A stretch of DNA of 64,000 bases from Omphalotus guepiniiformis (GCA_028554645.1 JAQOOI010000075.1:186001-250000), one strand, 5' to 3'. Shown: positions 44,852 through 58,116, counted from the first letter of the stretch. The notes: generated by a model not told the origin, from the letters alone. Translations and numbers: made by a program.

Positions 44852-44859
44852 TATTTATA
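44852..44859 (-). promoter_or_regulatory. TATA box
   Basis: Minus-strand TATAAATA about 150 bp upstream of the small Cys-rich gene's ATG. Confidence 0.45.
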
Positions 44860-46408
44860 CCGATGGTTCTGGATCTGAAGCTTGATTCAATGATCTGATA
44901 GTCTGACAGCCCTCGTGCTTGTATGAGCTCGGGAATTCGGGGCTGTGTAACAGTTACCAAGATAGAATTCGGCCAGGGGGAGAACCAGCCTCCAGGGGGT
45001 TTGATGAATTGGAATGAGTGATTTGAGATGAGAATCACTGTATGTAAGTCACGGTCAAGATGGATCAGAGAGAGAGATGTGCCTGCCAGGCTGGACTCTG
45101 CTGGACTACGGTTGTCGCCAAGCTAGTAAAGTAAAGGCCAGTAACTTGTCCAAATGGCCAATTCTTCCCCAAGGCTACATAGTTCGCGTCTTCGTCCTCT
45201 ATGTGACGATCATTGAATGATCATTGATAGCAGTTTAAGTTATCGAGGGATGGTGCTGGGGACTGTAACCGTATTGAATCGAGGCCTGTTAATAGCCTGA
45301 AACAGCCACCGACTGGCAGTTACGGTGTTGTCCCATCATCGATTTCCATAAGGCTCGATATTGATGTATGTCAGTAAGAACGCCTGCGGCCTCAGGACCG
45401 AGCATGGTCAACACGGTTCAAATGGAGTTGGTCCGACAACATTTTATGCAACGAGGGCGAGTTGGTGTATCCAGATAAACGATGAGAGCACTGCCAACTA
45501 GAACAGCATAAGATACTAATGTGGGGGATCGTTATTGGCCTCGTAGTTAGAGTTGGATGCATCAGCAGGTGACGCTCAGGGCATCTGAGAAAAGGACCGC
45601 ACAGTGATACCATGAATCTTGTATCATTCCTTTGCCGTATTTTGAGGCATTCCGGTACACGAAATATTGCCTGTCAAATACGTTCCTGCTTGATTTTATG
45701 ATGTAAATAAAGAAAAAGAGGATAAATTGTCCTCCTGGCCCTCATAGGTCCGAGTCCTGGCAATGGCAACTTGAATGCATTCGTTGATAAATTGGTCAGA
45801 GAGCACTGAACAGAGAGAAATGCTTAGTATAAAATAACGATAAGAAACCTAAGGGACAGACTGGTGTCGTGTATATGCAGCTATCCAACGCTGGAGCCTC
45901 CAAGAGGAACTAGTACGCGTCAACCCAAGATGCTTACGCGGACATCATGATGAGTCTGAGGGAATCACATGAATCAACCTTTCTCGCTCACTTGTACTTC
46001 AGAGTATTATTATAGTCAGTATAAGAGCCACATAGGAAATCTAATTCTTGACTCCTATCTACAGAAGGCTCTAGAGTCGCGGAATTTATTTGTTCAGATC
46101 TATGTGGTAGATTACTTAGTATCACTCCGATTACTTTTCAACCACCACCTTCACCTCTCCTTTCACTTTCTAATGTTCCTCAAGTGCTTCAAAAACATTC
46201 GAGTTTAGAACATGCTTGAAATGGCCATGAGAATAGGGATACGGCCTGCCCAAATTACGCGGATAACGAAATCGTACGTGCTGGCCGCCTAAAGTTAAAC
46301 TAAGGGGGACCTCCTCTGTCATTTCTACGTACTGCACCCTTGGCTCGCATATACCTCTTTCCCTATTACTTTCTATTTCCCTACATGCTCGATTTCTGAT
46401 ACCTGGCT
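44860..46408. other. intergenic, no gene seen
   Basis: About 1.5 kb with only short unrecognised frames and no repeats of note. Confidence 0.5.
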
Positions 46409-48268
46409 ATGCTCTTTTCAAGACAAGATATCATCCTGAAAGGGAAAAAACCGCTATATGCAGCATCGAGGGTGCTTAATGTCTCTTCTGCGACTGCTTC
46501 GTCTGCGTTTGCCAAATGTTGGACTCGTGGGACGAATAAAACGTCTGCGATTCTTAGGACGGTGAGGAACCAGGGTCTGAGGAGAGCTTATTCGACGAGG
46601 ACTGGCAATGAGGGATCGAATGGAGGTGGATTTGAGACTAGTGCGATGGAGAAGGGGTTACCGCTGTATCGTATGCCTTTTCTGCTTTGCTTTAGTGGTG
46701 TACAATGATGGGTTTATCTTCCTTCTGTTATAGGTAAACTACTTAATGCGTGGACGCAGACGCCTACGAAATGGTACCCTATACCGATAGCAGTTGGCGC
46801 TTTACTGCTAGTTGCGATTCAGTATCGCAAGAAAAGAAGAGCGTCATCCCCTCAAGTTGAAGTTGATGAAGAGGGTATAGAAATTATCAAGCTCAAGGGC
46901 CCATGGCAGGTGCGTTGGGCTGTGTCTGCCTTTATGCCAAGCGTCGTTTACCTGACGAACTCGTATGACTAGGTGCACGTTCTCGGCGCATTACCTCTTC
47001 GAAATATGTCTCGGTTATGGGGTTACCTTAATTCATTGGAACTACCCCCGTGGTTCAGACCTTACGGCTTCCGTGTCTATGCTCTTGCTTTTGGTTGTAA
47101 CTTGGATGAAATTGAGCCAGCGGATTTGAAGGCATACAAAAGTTTAGGCGAATTTTTCTATAGAAGTCTTAAAGATGGTGCGAGGCCTATTGACGATGCT
47201 ATTCTGGTGCGTTACGAGGTATCATTTTCTCCGAGGTTGTTTGACTTATGAGGGATGTTAGGTAAGCCCCGCAGATGGTCGAATATTGCATTTTGGGACT
47301 GTACAAGACTCCCGCGTCGAACAAGTGAAAGGCATAACATACTCACTCGATGCTCTTCTCGGTATCGAACGTCCTGGAACTCCACCCCCATCAATAGCAC
47401 CTTCTCATCGCGAGAATATGCCTGTCGTGGATGATCACGAATTCGCCAACGTCAACGGTATCGAATACAGTCTAGATCAATTGATTGGTGGTACATCTAC
47501 ACCATCGACACCGACATCTGCTACACCTACCAAACCACAGAAATTCGGAGATCAAGTCGATGCTTCTGTCGTTGAGCCGTCAAGAGACTTACAGAAGACT
47601 ATAGCGCATGATACATCTGTTGCATTGGAAATGGGCGTTAAAACTTCGCTTGACAGACAACGAAATGTTTATGGCGCTAATGTCAAACCTGGAAACTCGT
47701 TGTTTTTTACTGTCATTTATCTTGCGCCAGGGGATTATCATCGGTTTCATAGTCCTACGGCGTGGGTCGTAGAGAAACGGAGACACTTTGTTGGAGAGCT
47801 ATTTTCGGTTTCACCGTACATTGCGAAGCGGTTAGAGAATTTGTTTGTGCTTAATGAACGAGTGGCTTTGTTGGGTAGATGGAAATATGGGTTCTTTGGG
47901 ATGGTTCCGGTTGGTGCGACGAATGTTGGGAGTATCAAGGTTAACTTTGATCAGGTGAAAAATCCCCCAAGTCCTTTTCTTCCTTAGTTGGATTTAGCTA
48001 ACTTAGGGTGTGGTAGGCATTACGAACGAACGAACGTGGTCGTAAACCACCTCCTGGGACGTATACTGAAGCGGTGTACTCTGCTGCATCACCGATATTG
48101 AATGGACAACCGTTGTTGCCTGCGCAGGAGATGGGAGGGTTTTGTCTTGGGAGTACGATTGTGTTGGTTTTTGAAGCACCTAGGGATTTTGAGTTTGGGA
48201 TACAGGCGAATCAGAAGGTGAAGGTTGGGCAGAGGTTGGGAGATGTATCTAAGGTTAAGGCGGAATAA
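46409..48268 (+). CDS. PSD1: phosphatidylserine decarboxylase, mitochondrial type
   Basis: Five or so exons, ~540 residues. The N-terminus is basic and hydroxylated ([20 protein letters not shown] ... [12 protein letters not shown]), fitting a mitochondrial presequence. A transmembrane stretch [18 protein letters not shown] follows. Family blocks: [125 protein letters not shown] and the autocatalytic site [16 protein letters not shown]. The LGST Ser becomes the pyruvoyl cofactor after self-cleavage into beta and alpha chains. It decarboxylates phosphatidylserine to phosphatidylethanolamine at the inner membrane. A ~110-residue linker between the SPADG and FFTV blocks is Thr/Pro-rich and repeats the NGI-YSLD-L motif, a duplication seen in some fungal members. 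Confidence 0.92.
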
Positions 48269-48934
48269 GTATGTGGGAGGACCAGAGAGGTTGGTAACGG
48301 TGTGGTTGGAATATATGTTTGTGCGAGGGGTTGGCAGCTTTTTTGATGATTTGTTCTGCAATTATTTGACTATCTGGCTGGAACGCTCCTTATTGAGCCA
48401 CCTCTACTAATGCTACTTATGCTCATGGGTAAAATTGGTTGTTGAATATGCACCTGTGCACTCTTTCATCGATTGGTGGGACGTTGCACGGTCGTCAGTG
48501 ATAAGTCGGAAGAACGTGCTGCTCGCTGCTCGTGGCCCCTTCTCTTCCTTCTCGGTAGATTCTTTTTACAGTAACTTTTGCAATCGCGGTTCATGTGTGG
48601 ATCCGTGGTTCAAACACCGGGGCTTGGTACGGATATAGTAACAGGTGAATAGATTATGGTATAGATACTACCAGATCCATTTAGCACGTATGTAGCATCG
48701 CTGCATCGGATTCAAACGTTTCTAAAGAAACATATGCAGTACCTTTTTCAGCATATCGTTGCCTCCCTTCGGAAAGCGATCACGATGTCATAGAAGGAAG
48801 GGCACGTGGATAGCACACGCTTCCGACGCGTGCCTCCGAGTCGATCCCACTTTCCACTTTCCTTCCAACAGTCGTGTTTCCAATTCCAATTCTTATATTC
48901 CTCCAAGGTACCAGCTTATACTCCAACCACCACC
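48269..48934. other. intergenic, no gene seen
   Basis: About 670 bp. Contains only the promoter region of the paladin-like gene. Confidence 0.5.
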
Positions 48935-51900
48935 ATGTCAATTTCTCGACCTTCACCTCGTAAACTCCCATTAGATCCAGGTTCAGATACTCAAGATTCC
49001 GAACGTGCTTCTTCGGCACCCCCAGTACCAGCACCTCGTGCACCCGCTCCCGCAGCCAGTGCGATACCGATACCGGTTCCGACTGTAAATGAACGTGAAC
49101 GCCGACCTTCGTCAGTATTGGCATCTACTCATCGACGAAACTTTAGTGGACTTCATTCTGGCTTGGGATCTAAAGTATCTGCATCATCCTCATCTTCTAC
49201 GTCTACGTCTAGTCTAGGGACGTCGTTGGATCTTATGGGATTCTTGCAGAGGTCGGGTCCGTCGGTAGTTAAGACGAGGATTGGGAGTGTTTTGTCTAGA
49301 GGGTTTATTTTGAAGACGGATTTTTATCCTTCTGGTCGCGGTTTTTGTGTTTTTTTGCTGGCTCAAGGCGTTGTGTTTTCGGTTCGGTTGACGGATGGAT
49401 GTGAACTTGTTGTTAGGTCGCGCGATGGATTTGGAGTTGAATGTTCATGGTGCTCCGAATTTTAGAGCACCGAAACAAGGAGATCTTAATGTGTTTGGAG
49501 TCGCACAACCTAGGACACAGGGTCTGAGAGCTATACTTTCGGTTTTGAGGTGTAGACCGAATATTAGTGATCCTTCGCATGTCGTGTGGTTTTCTACTCG
49601 TGAAGAACCGATAGGTGTGTTTTCTCTCCTTATTTTGACTTGGACACGGACGATTGATTACGCGACTGTTTTTGATAGTATATATCTCCGGACGACCTTT
49701 TGTACTACGCGATGCTTCTCAGCCTCGAAGAACACTTTCAATATCAGATCGTGCTGAGAATCTCGAAGCTATTGAAATGAGGTTGAAGAATGATATTTTG
49801 CAGGAAGCTACGAGGTACGAGGGCCATATATGCTCATTTCACATTCAGTAGAACCAACTTTTGAAACTTACTTTAGGTTTGGAGGTCTCGTGTTGACGCA
49901 TAACGAGGTTGCTGGTAGGTCGATACTATCTGAGCACGGAGGACATTGTCTGATTCGAAGGTATATAGTCGCCGACCTCAATGGTGAGGGAGCGATTCTC
50001 CCGACTTGGACTGCCGTAGATACTAATAATGTCAAGACGACGCGAGAGTTATGGACCCATATGAAAAATGAAGGGTGGAACGTTGATGTTCGTGGACGCC
50101 ATTCAATTCAAAAGGCGAGGAAAACTCACAGAAATTCATTCTCATTAGTACCATCGGATACCTATCTCGCCTGATAGACCCATAGAGGATAATTACCTTG
50201 ATGCCTATCTTCAAGTTATCAAGGCTACGGATCCGCTGAAGACTGCGCTTGTCTTTTCTTGTGGTATGGGGGCTGTACGGACGACTTTTGCGATGGTAGC
50301 GGCGTGTATTGTGAGGCGTAAACAGTTGATTTTGAAAGGGATGCAAGATCCGTATAAGATGAAACCGATGATGCCTATGATGCATGGTGAAACGGTTTCT
50401 CCTCCGAGATCGGGTGTTTCGACGGTAGGTGTTTTCGTCGATAGATTATTCACGGAGCTGAGGAATAGTGTTTATTTTTGTAGCCCTCTCATGTGAGCCA
50501 CTTTCTGTCCTTTTTTTACCGGCTGCTAAATTTTATGACATGACATCCTGTAGTGATATCGTTAGAACAAGCAAATGCTCAACAAGATCTCAGTCGCTCT
50601 CTTTTACGTTTAACATATCTATTACAACAAAGTACGCGTTTTGAATCAACCCGACCGTACCTGATGGTTGAATAGCAATTTGCCATAGGTCTCCAACACC
50701 CAAATTCACATTCCGCGATTGAGCTTCTCATGACACAGCCAGCATTGCTCGAGAGCCTACGAAAAGCTTATTTGGGTAATTATGGTGTTATCCTGAGCTT
50801 GCTTGGATGCTTGGATGATGGCTTACATGCGAAGAAGCTTGTGGATCGCGTTATAGATGCCAGTATGTGTTAATGTCATGCGTATGGCTTCCTTTGCAGA
50901 GCTGACTTTGGCTTGTAGATGATCATGTCTCGAATCTAAGAGAGGATATTTTGATACACCGGCTCAAGTATTCGTTGACGAGCATGGAGGCGGCAAAGGG
51001 CGAGCAGTTTTTGAATCGAGCTGGGAGAGCGTTAGAGAAATAGTAAGAAAAAATTGTTTTATGCGTTTGGTGCATGGCCGTGCTGATGCGTTGTTCTGTT
51101 TTTTTAGCTTCTTTATGATTGCGTTCGCTAGTTATGTTGAGGGTGCTGAGAATTTTAATCAGAGCTTCTCGGAGTGGTTAATGGCTAGGACGGAAATTTG
51201 GAAGTAAGGATTTGCTTGCTTGTATCCAGGGAAGGTTAGCATTAGCTGATTGAATGTTCGTTCTTTCTTTCAGTCAAGTCAAATTCTTACGAAAGTCAAC
51301 TGGGTCGAGATTGAACGTTTTCGCGCCAGTGCATGATTTGTCTGCTCTTTCGAAGAGTGGTTCGGAAGGGCGAGCGATGGTTGCTGGTAAGAGGAATGAT
51401 GTGGCCATTACTGGGGGGCAGATCCTTGGGGATGAATATTCGACGCATGTTGTGAAGGTTGGTTAGCTCTCTCACCTTACACTTTTGATACTGCTTGACC
51501 TCTTCACAATTAGAATCGGAGTGGTATTATTTTACGAGAAAGGTTAGATGCTTTTCTAGCTCTATTGTATAGATATATTACTAACTCGAGATACGTGCAG
51601 CACCCTACTCAAATCGGACCAGTGGCTACGCGAGTCTCATCAAGTCGAGCAGAATGTTAGAGGAGCGATCAACTTCCGACAAAATCCCGGCACCCATATA
51701 TATGCTCTCGGGCAACCGACTATCGAAGCTATAGATGAAGTCGTTTCCCACGTGAAGAGCGCGAATCCTTCTGCACAGAGAATCATTTGGATCACTTTGA
51801 GGGAGGAGCCAATCGTTTATGTGAATGGCACTCCATACTGTTTACGTAGGGAGGGTTTCTCTTTGCGGAATATGAAAGGTGGGGGAAAACCGTTACGCTG

Positions 51901-54900
51901 GTTAGGCAGTGGATTTACCCTCTTGGTTAGATTATGGAGGAATATCAGCTTCAAGGTTGGAGATATTGGAAGAGAGGCTACGAGACGATGTCGTTTCTGA
52001 GCTGCATGCGTTCGATGGGAAGTGAGTGGTTATTTTTCCATATTTTACGATTTTGGTTCAGTTGATGAACTTTTTTCTATAGACTTTTGCTTCACTCCGA
52101 GACAGAAGATGGGACAGTAGTACCTGTTTGGGAAGAGGTTGATCCGACTAATGTGGTGGTATTGCGAGATATCATGGAAACTCGACGTACGACACATGAT
52201 ATTGAGCTCGTCTATCATCGTATTCCTATAACAGCCGAGCGACCGCCTGATTTTTCTGACCTGAATGAGATGATTGATGTTGTGCTTCGCTCGTCTAGCG
52301 ATACGCCGATTGTGGTGAATTGCCAGCTAGGTCGAGGACGGAGTACGTTAGCTTCGGTATGCTCTGCTTTGCTTTTCACGAGTCGGGTCGGGATCTACTA
52401 CTCAATGTGTTATATTTCTTGTGAACAGATTATTTTGACGCTAATCAGGCAATGGTTGGACCCTAATCGATGGAAGACACCGACGACACCACGTCTTAAC
52501 GCTTCACACTCCATGTCTATGACAGCTTTACCCAAACCGGCTGAAATGAAAGCAACACATCGGAATTCGTATCAAATCATTAATAGTACGTTTTATATTT
52601 GCGAGATGTGGCGAGTACTTGCTGAGCAATGCTTTTCTAGATTTACTTCGAGTCGTACGTGCGGGTGTAGCAGTCAAAGAGATTGTGGACACGGCGATTG
52701 ATCAATGCGACGTTGTCTACAATCTTCGAGACTCTATTGAGGAATCTCGCGTGTATGCTGAGCAGGCTACGGACGACAAGCAGAAGCGGATGCATGCTCA
52801 AAAAGGTATTTCAATTGCACGTTTACTGAAATCTGACAATGATAGTGACTTTTATTCTTAGCGTTACAGAATCTAAGGCGATACTTTGAGCTTATTGTTT
52901 TCCAGGCGTATCTCCAGTCGACAGAACCTGACACGATGCAGGACTTTGAAAGTATCGAGACGTTCGTCAAGAATCGACCAGGTAATTTTGGGTGAAATAT
53001 AGCTGTGGAAGAATGCCTCTGAGGTTCACTTCTTTTGTAGTTATCAAGACATTCGAGAAAGAGCTCATTGCAGAAGGAATGCATGCGCTGAAACCACTAG
53101 AACGCGCGGATATCGTAGAAGGCGTGGCACATCCAGACGAGGTGAAGCAAGTCGTCGTGAATCGTTCTGGAGCTATCCTTTCTGCGTCGACAATCTTGAA
53201 GAGCGATTTCTTCTCGAACTTACAGAAGATGACCCTACCTGAGTACGCTGTTTTTTCTTTTATCTCTCGATATCAACCGTTCAAGAACGTATACAGACGA
53301 ATTGAAGGCTCTCCTAATTTCCGGCGTGTACCTTTGACTCTGAGGGTAGAACCCTCTGGGAGAGATTCACCGACAGAGTACGAAGTGTGCCCTGTCGATG
53401 ATGGAAGGATGGTGTGTGGAAGGTACGTTAGTTGAATCGATCGTCCGTCTCTCAATGTATTGATCATCTGCAGTGGTATGCCAACCGTTGATGGGTAGGT
53501 GTTGCCTTTGTGTGCGTGGTTCCAGTCCAGCGTTGATGGTTTGTTTTCAGGTTGAGAAAAGCTTTATTACGAGTAGATGCAGGACCCAACGGTTTGAATC
53601 GAGTGTTCTGGACCTCCCTTCGAGAAGTCAGTGGAAATTCTATTCTTGAATAGTCTGAGATATGAACTTTTATTCTTTCTTGCAGGAACCAGTCATCTAT
53701 GTTGCTGGTAGACCTCACGTCCTACGGCTAGTTGATAAACCACTTGAGAATGTCGAGTATGTACCCATCCACCTTTTTCTTAATCAAGCCAACTCACATG
53801 TTTTCAGAGCCACGGGAGTTACTACGGCGATGGTGGAAGCAATGGAGCAGAACTTCAAAAAGGATGTACTTCGGGAGCTCCGAGCTGGAAAAGGCAGGAT
53901 TTTGTTACACGATGAAGTTGAAGAACGTCCGGGTGTTTTCTCGATTATCCCGATATGGGAAACAGCTTCTGAGGGAGACATTTTGACGCCGAGAGATGTG
54001 TTTGATTTAATGGTAAAGGAGGGGTTCAAGGTCAGTTCATACCAGCTTCTTGAGAATGGGTAAGGGCTGAGGAGCTTTCTTCAGATTGATTATGACCGTG
54101 TAGCGATAACAGACGAACAAGCACCCTTACCTGCCGCCCTTTCTCAACTACTTGACCGTGTCCGTTCGAACTTGTCTTGCGCTGGCGATTTCATTTTCAA
54201 CTGTCAGATGGGGCGTGGGCGTACGACCACTGGGATGGTCACTGCTTGTCTTATTTCTACTGCCATGAATTGGAATGGACAGACTGAACAAGGAAATGGG
54301 AATAATTTGATGGCCTTGGCGAGAGATGACTTTGATGAAGGCAATGAAGGGATGTTTGGTTCAATGGATGGTCCGTCGGAAGAGGAGGCGTACAAGCAAG
54401 GTCAGTCAGGAATAATATCTTGCTTCGCGGTATAATTCATGCTGATACCCCGGTGCTCTGTTAGGAGAGTACAAGACTATCTTGCAGCTGGTCGGAGTGT
54501 TGTCGCATGGCAAAGTCGCGAAACGGTTGACGGATCGAGCTATTGATTTGATGCAAGATGTACAAAATCTTCGCAAGGCAATCTACGAGTGAGTTGTGTT
54601 ATTCTCTAATATCTCTTTCAAATACTCAGTTGGTTCTCTAGTTACAAGCTTAAGGTAGATGCATGCGAGCGCGGTACCAAGAAAGAGATGCAGCTTCGCA
54701 GTATCACCGTGAATTACCTGTGAGTCTTCACATCCTGCTACCAAGGCAAATGCATATATTTAAATTATCTTTTCTGCAGATATCGTTACGGTACCCTGAT
54801 TGTGTTTGCGAACTATCTCATTGAGATAAGGGAAAATCCGAACTCCGAAGTGACTTTCCCTAAGTGGCTTGAGGAGCATAGGGAGATCACCAAGATACTT

Positions 54901-54921
54901 GGAAGGCGTTCTTTGGATTGA
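48935..54921 (+). CDS. paladin-like protein with three PTP-like phytase repeats
   Basis: A ~6 kb, more than 20-exon gene (ATG 48935, TGA 54919-54921; ~1450 residues). A Ser/Pro/Ala-rich head (RPSPRKLPLDPGSD) precedes three homologous units. Each begins with an RxGxxLxxxxxLKxD segment (RIGSVLSRGFILKTDF; NRSGIILRESTLLKSD; NRSGAILSASTILKSD). Each continues with a W-x-[TS]-x-R-E-E-P-[VI]-[VI]-Y-[VI] block (WFSTREEPIVYISG; WITLREEPIVYVNG; WTSLREEPVIYVAG) and ends with a CX5R phosphatase loop. The loops are FSCGMGAVRTT (unit 1), NCQLGRGRST (unit 2) and NCQMGRGRTT (unit 3). The family (paladin, PTP-like phytase / cysteine phosphatase) is linked to phosphoinositide or inositol phosphate dephosphorylation. 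Units 2 and 3 keep the GRGR form; unit 1 is degenerate but keeps Cys and Arg. Exon joins near 50400-50560 are uncertain. Confidence 0.85.
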
Positions 54922-55248
54922 TTGAATTCGGATTTTGCTGGACCCTGACCGGCTTTCGTCGAACCTGGAGTTCTTTGTTTTATATGGACGAATTAGCCCA
55001 TTTGTCGTATTTTATAGTCATTGTAATTTGTTGTCGATTTGCTACTTAGCAGTGGATCCTCCTGAGTGCAAGGCTTAGACTCAGGCGGCCCGGTTTTCCT
55101 TCGACTCGAACTGTTCCACTCATGCATCATTCGACTACAGAGTTCGAAATGTCTGAGACATTGCATAACGTCTCACTCACAGGCAATATCTTGACGTCTT
55201 GACAGCACAATTCTCTCGCTTTCCTCTCTCTTTGACACAGTTATCTCA
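54922..55248. other. intergenic, promoter and 5' leader
   Basis: About 330 bp. Probably contains the promoter and 5' leader of the protease-like gene. A GTCTGAGACATTG segment near 55149 carries ATGs out of the main frame. Confidence 0.4.
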
Positions 55249-57223
55249 AGTCTGTCGTCCATTGTTAATTTTGTCATTCTACACTAACCACCTCGTTTTC
55301 CGTATCTATGTTCAGTGTCTGATCAATTTATCGAGACTCAGAGTTCTGACGTTGGCCAGGAGGCTAGTATCCCCTCTCTGGGGTTTGGCCGTGACGGCAC
55401 TACTTCCCATCCACCCGATCCACATGCTGTTTCCGAATTAGAGGCAGAGTGTTACTATGCAGGTATCCTCTCTCGGCCCACATTGCTTTATCGAACAAGC
55501 AAGGAGCAGTGGGTTCTCCCTAGAGGATTTCAGGCCCAGTTTCGGTTGAAAGAGTTGTGTGAAGTCTTCACGCATCCAATTTCGAAGGTCTGGAACGATG
55601 ACTTGGCCTGGAAGGTTGTTGATATCATGGACGCTCACAAGGTCACTTAAAAATCTTGTTATGTTGTAGCGTTTGCTAACCGTGATCTTTAGATCCTTTT
55701 CACTACGATAGATGTCGTACGTTTCAAGAGCGATCCTGAAGCACCTGAGGAAGGATTTTATGATGGAGGTAAATCCGAGGATGAAGATGTCGAAGGTGAA
55801 GAAGAAAATGAAGACGAGGAAACAATCAAGGTCAAGAAACCCAAGAAACCCGTTGGCCCTGTTACCATTTGGGTTGGTGTCTTTCCCGAGTCTACTTCCG
55901 CTACAGCTGCCCACAATGCGGCTCAGGATGTGCTATCTCTTCTCAATGACTATCAGATTATCGACGTCGACATTGAATATCGTGAATCCTACTACACGCG
56001 TGAGGTCGGACCTCAGCTTCTCCAACACGTAGACCGTTCTGACCCAATTGTCGATGTTGTTAGTCCCCTCACTTCCACTCTTGGCCTCCACATTTCTACT
56101 ATGGCTAGGCCTGACAGTCAGGGGACAATGGCCCTCTACCTTGCAGAAGGTGGCAATAGCAAGAATCTGTTAGGCCTTTCTTGCCGTCACGTCCTCATTG
56201 GACCGAAGGAAGCCAATATCGATTATGTCAGGCACGCCAGTGCACCTTCCAAAGATGTCCTCCTGCTCGGCAAGAAAGGCTTTACCGACTTTTGCGATTT
56301 AATCAAATATAGGATTTGGCTAGAGAACCACACAGCTGAGCCGTTGAGGGAAGAGATCTCAGGGTCTATGGATAGAGAGAATGGCATCAATATCGCTGAT
56401 GCTGGGAAGGCAAATAGGATCGAGAAACTGCGCGATGCTGAGAACACGATGGAGGCTTTTAGAGCATTGCTTGATCAGGTCAACAAGGATTGGAGAAAAC
56501 CTGACAACCGTGTCCTTGGGCACGTTCTCTGCTCCCCAGCCCTTAGACTCGGTGTTGGTGAACATCGTTTCACGGAGGACTGGGGAATTTTCCAGATCGA
56601 CCGGGCCAAGCTTGGTGATGGCTTCCAAGGCAATAAGTTAGACATGGGTGTGTTTTGACCATCCTTCTGATTAGGGCTATCCCATAATTAACCTGAATTT
56701 TTCTTGTTCACATCCAGGAACAAAGCTGAAGCCCAAAGAGTTCTTGTACAAATGTTTCACCCACACCAACTGGACGATCAATTATTGGGATACCATTGAT
56801 CGACTTCTTCCTCTGGATGGCGTCATAAGTAACGAATTAATGCACACCCCTGACATGTGGGATTCGCACAATGAACTGTGCATGTTGGTCGTAAAGAACG
56901 GCAGTACCTCTGGCTTCACCCTCGGACGCGCGAATGGCGTATTTTCCATCGTTCGCGATTACTTTTCTGACATGTCAATCCACCAGACCTCCATGGAGTG
57001 GGCGATAATCAATTTTGATAGTACGAAGGCGGAAGTGTTTTCGGAACCTGGGGATTCAGGCTCAATTATTGCTGACATCCGTGGCCGCGTTGGTGGTATG
57101 CTCACAGGCAGTGCTGGTAAGACCGAATTTGTTGATATAACCTATGCCACTCCGTTCTGGTGGCTTCTCGAGCGCATCAGGGCCAATGGGTTTCCCAACG
57201 CGCACCTCGATGTTCTCGCATGA
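55249..57223 (+). CDS. chymotrypsin-fold serine protease-like protein, Agaricomycete type
   Basis: About 595 residues. No ATG opens the first exon's frame. The best model splices A at 55249 to TG at 55316 (66-nt intron 55250-55315), making a start codon split by an intron and giving MSDQFIETQSSDVGQEAS. Further introns are near 55640-55692 and 56647-56717. The N-terminal part has SRPTLLYRTSKEQWVLPRGF and VTIWVGVFPESTSATAAHNA. An acidic/basic stretch EDEDVEGEEENEDEE / KVKKPKKP follows. The protease-like part shows LYLAEGG, LLGLSCRHVLIG (candidate catalytic His), TEDWGIFQID (candidate Asp) and EVFSEPGDSGSIIADIRGRV (Ser in GDSGS), then GGMLTG. I know this GDSGS family as abundant in Agaricomycetes and mostly uncharacterised. 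There is no signal peptide, so it is probably intracellular. Activity is inferred from the triad only. Confidence 0.75.
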
Positions 57224-58116
57224 GCATCTCAACATCATCACGCACTGGATTTTACCTTAATGTCCTATTCAAGTTTCAACGCGCACCCTCAACGTTTCAA
57301 CGCGCACGTCGGTCCTCGGTCCTTATCGTCCTATCGCGCACCTAGCCTAAGCATCTCGACATCGCCAACGACAACGACACCGTCAAACATGTTTCTTGCA
57401 TAGTTGAAGTTCATAAACTTGTCTGCAACAGCATCATTTGTTATAATAATCGTTACTCTTATGACTAGTCAGACCGTGTTACGTCGACGAACGAATATGG
57501 CTTACTTTCGAATTTGAACTTGGTGATCACTTCCAACGTGTACATGACTTCGCTTTCCGAAGTCTTCAATATCTTTGACATGAAGCACAAATATCTTTGA
57601 TAGGCAAGTCTCATGTATCAGAATATATCGTTAGTACGGTGTTTTCCCATAGATGTTGCATTTTTGGATTGTGTTATGCTCAGAGCGGTTTCCGCTTTTG
57701 CCAGTACGCCCCCGCCCTTCAAAGGCTACTTAGCTTGAACAATTTCGTCCATTTGAGCAGTATCTACAATTGACATTTTCCGTATGGACTCAGTCTTATC
57801 TCATTTTGCTACCTCAAGTCACAAGTGAGTCGATATCACTCCATGAATTGCGCAACTCGCTTACGAGTTTGAACTTGTAACCAGCCTTTCAACCTGCTCC
57901 CAACTTGTACATGCCAGTCACCCCTCTTCTCGATTCTCCTTAACGATAAGCAATGTAGGCAATATTTTGTGAACCGGAATACTTCAAAATGCGAAAAATG
58001 ATACGTTGATTTCTTGGTATGAGCACGGTCTTTTCGCCGTCCCGAGTGTCACCTGCTGATTCAATTGCACCTGTAGTGGAGGAGCAGATGGGATACACCA
58101 ACTCATCCTCGTTCAA
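57224..58116. other. intergenic with small imperfect repeats, no gene
   Basis: About 0.9 kb. Just past the stop codon, CAACGCGCAC recurs at about 57277 and 57298, echoing the last codons of the preceding gene. GCATCTC-ACATC recurs near 57350. Nothing else recognised. Confidence 0.45.
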
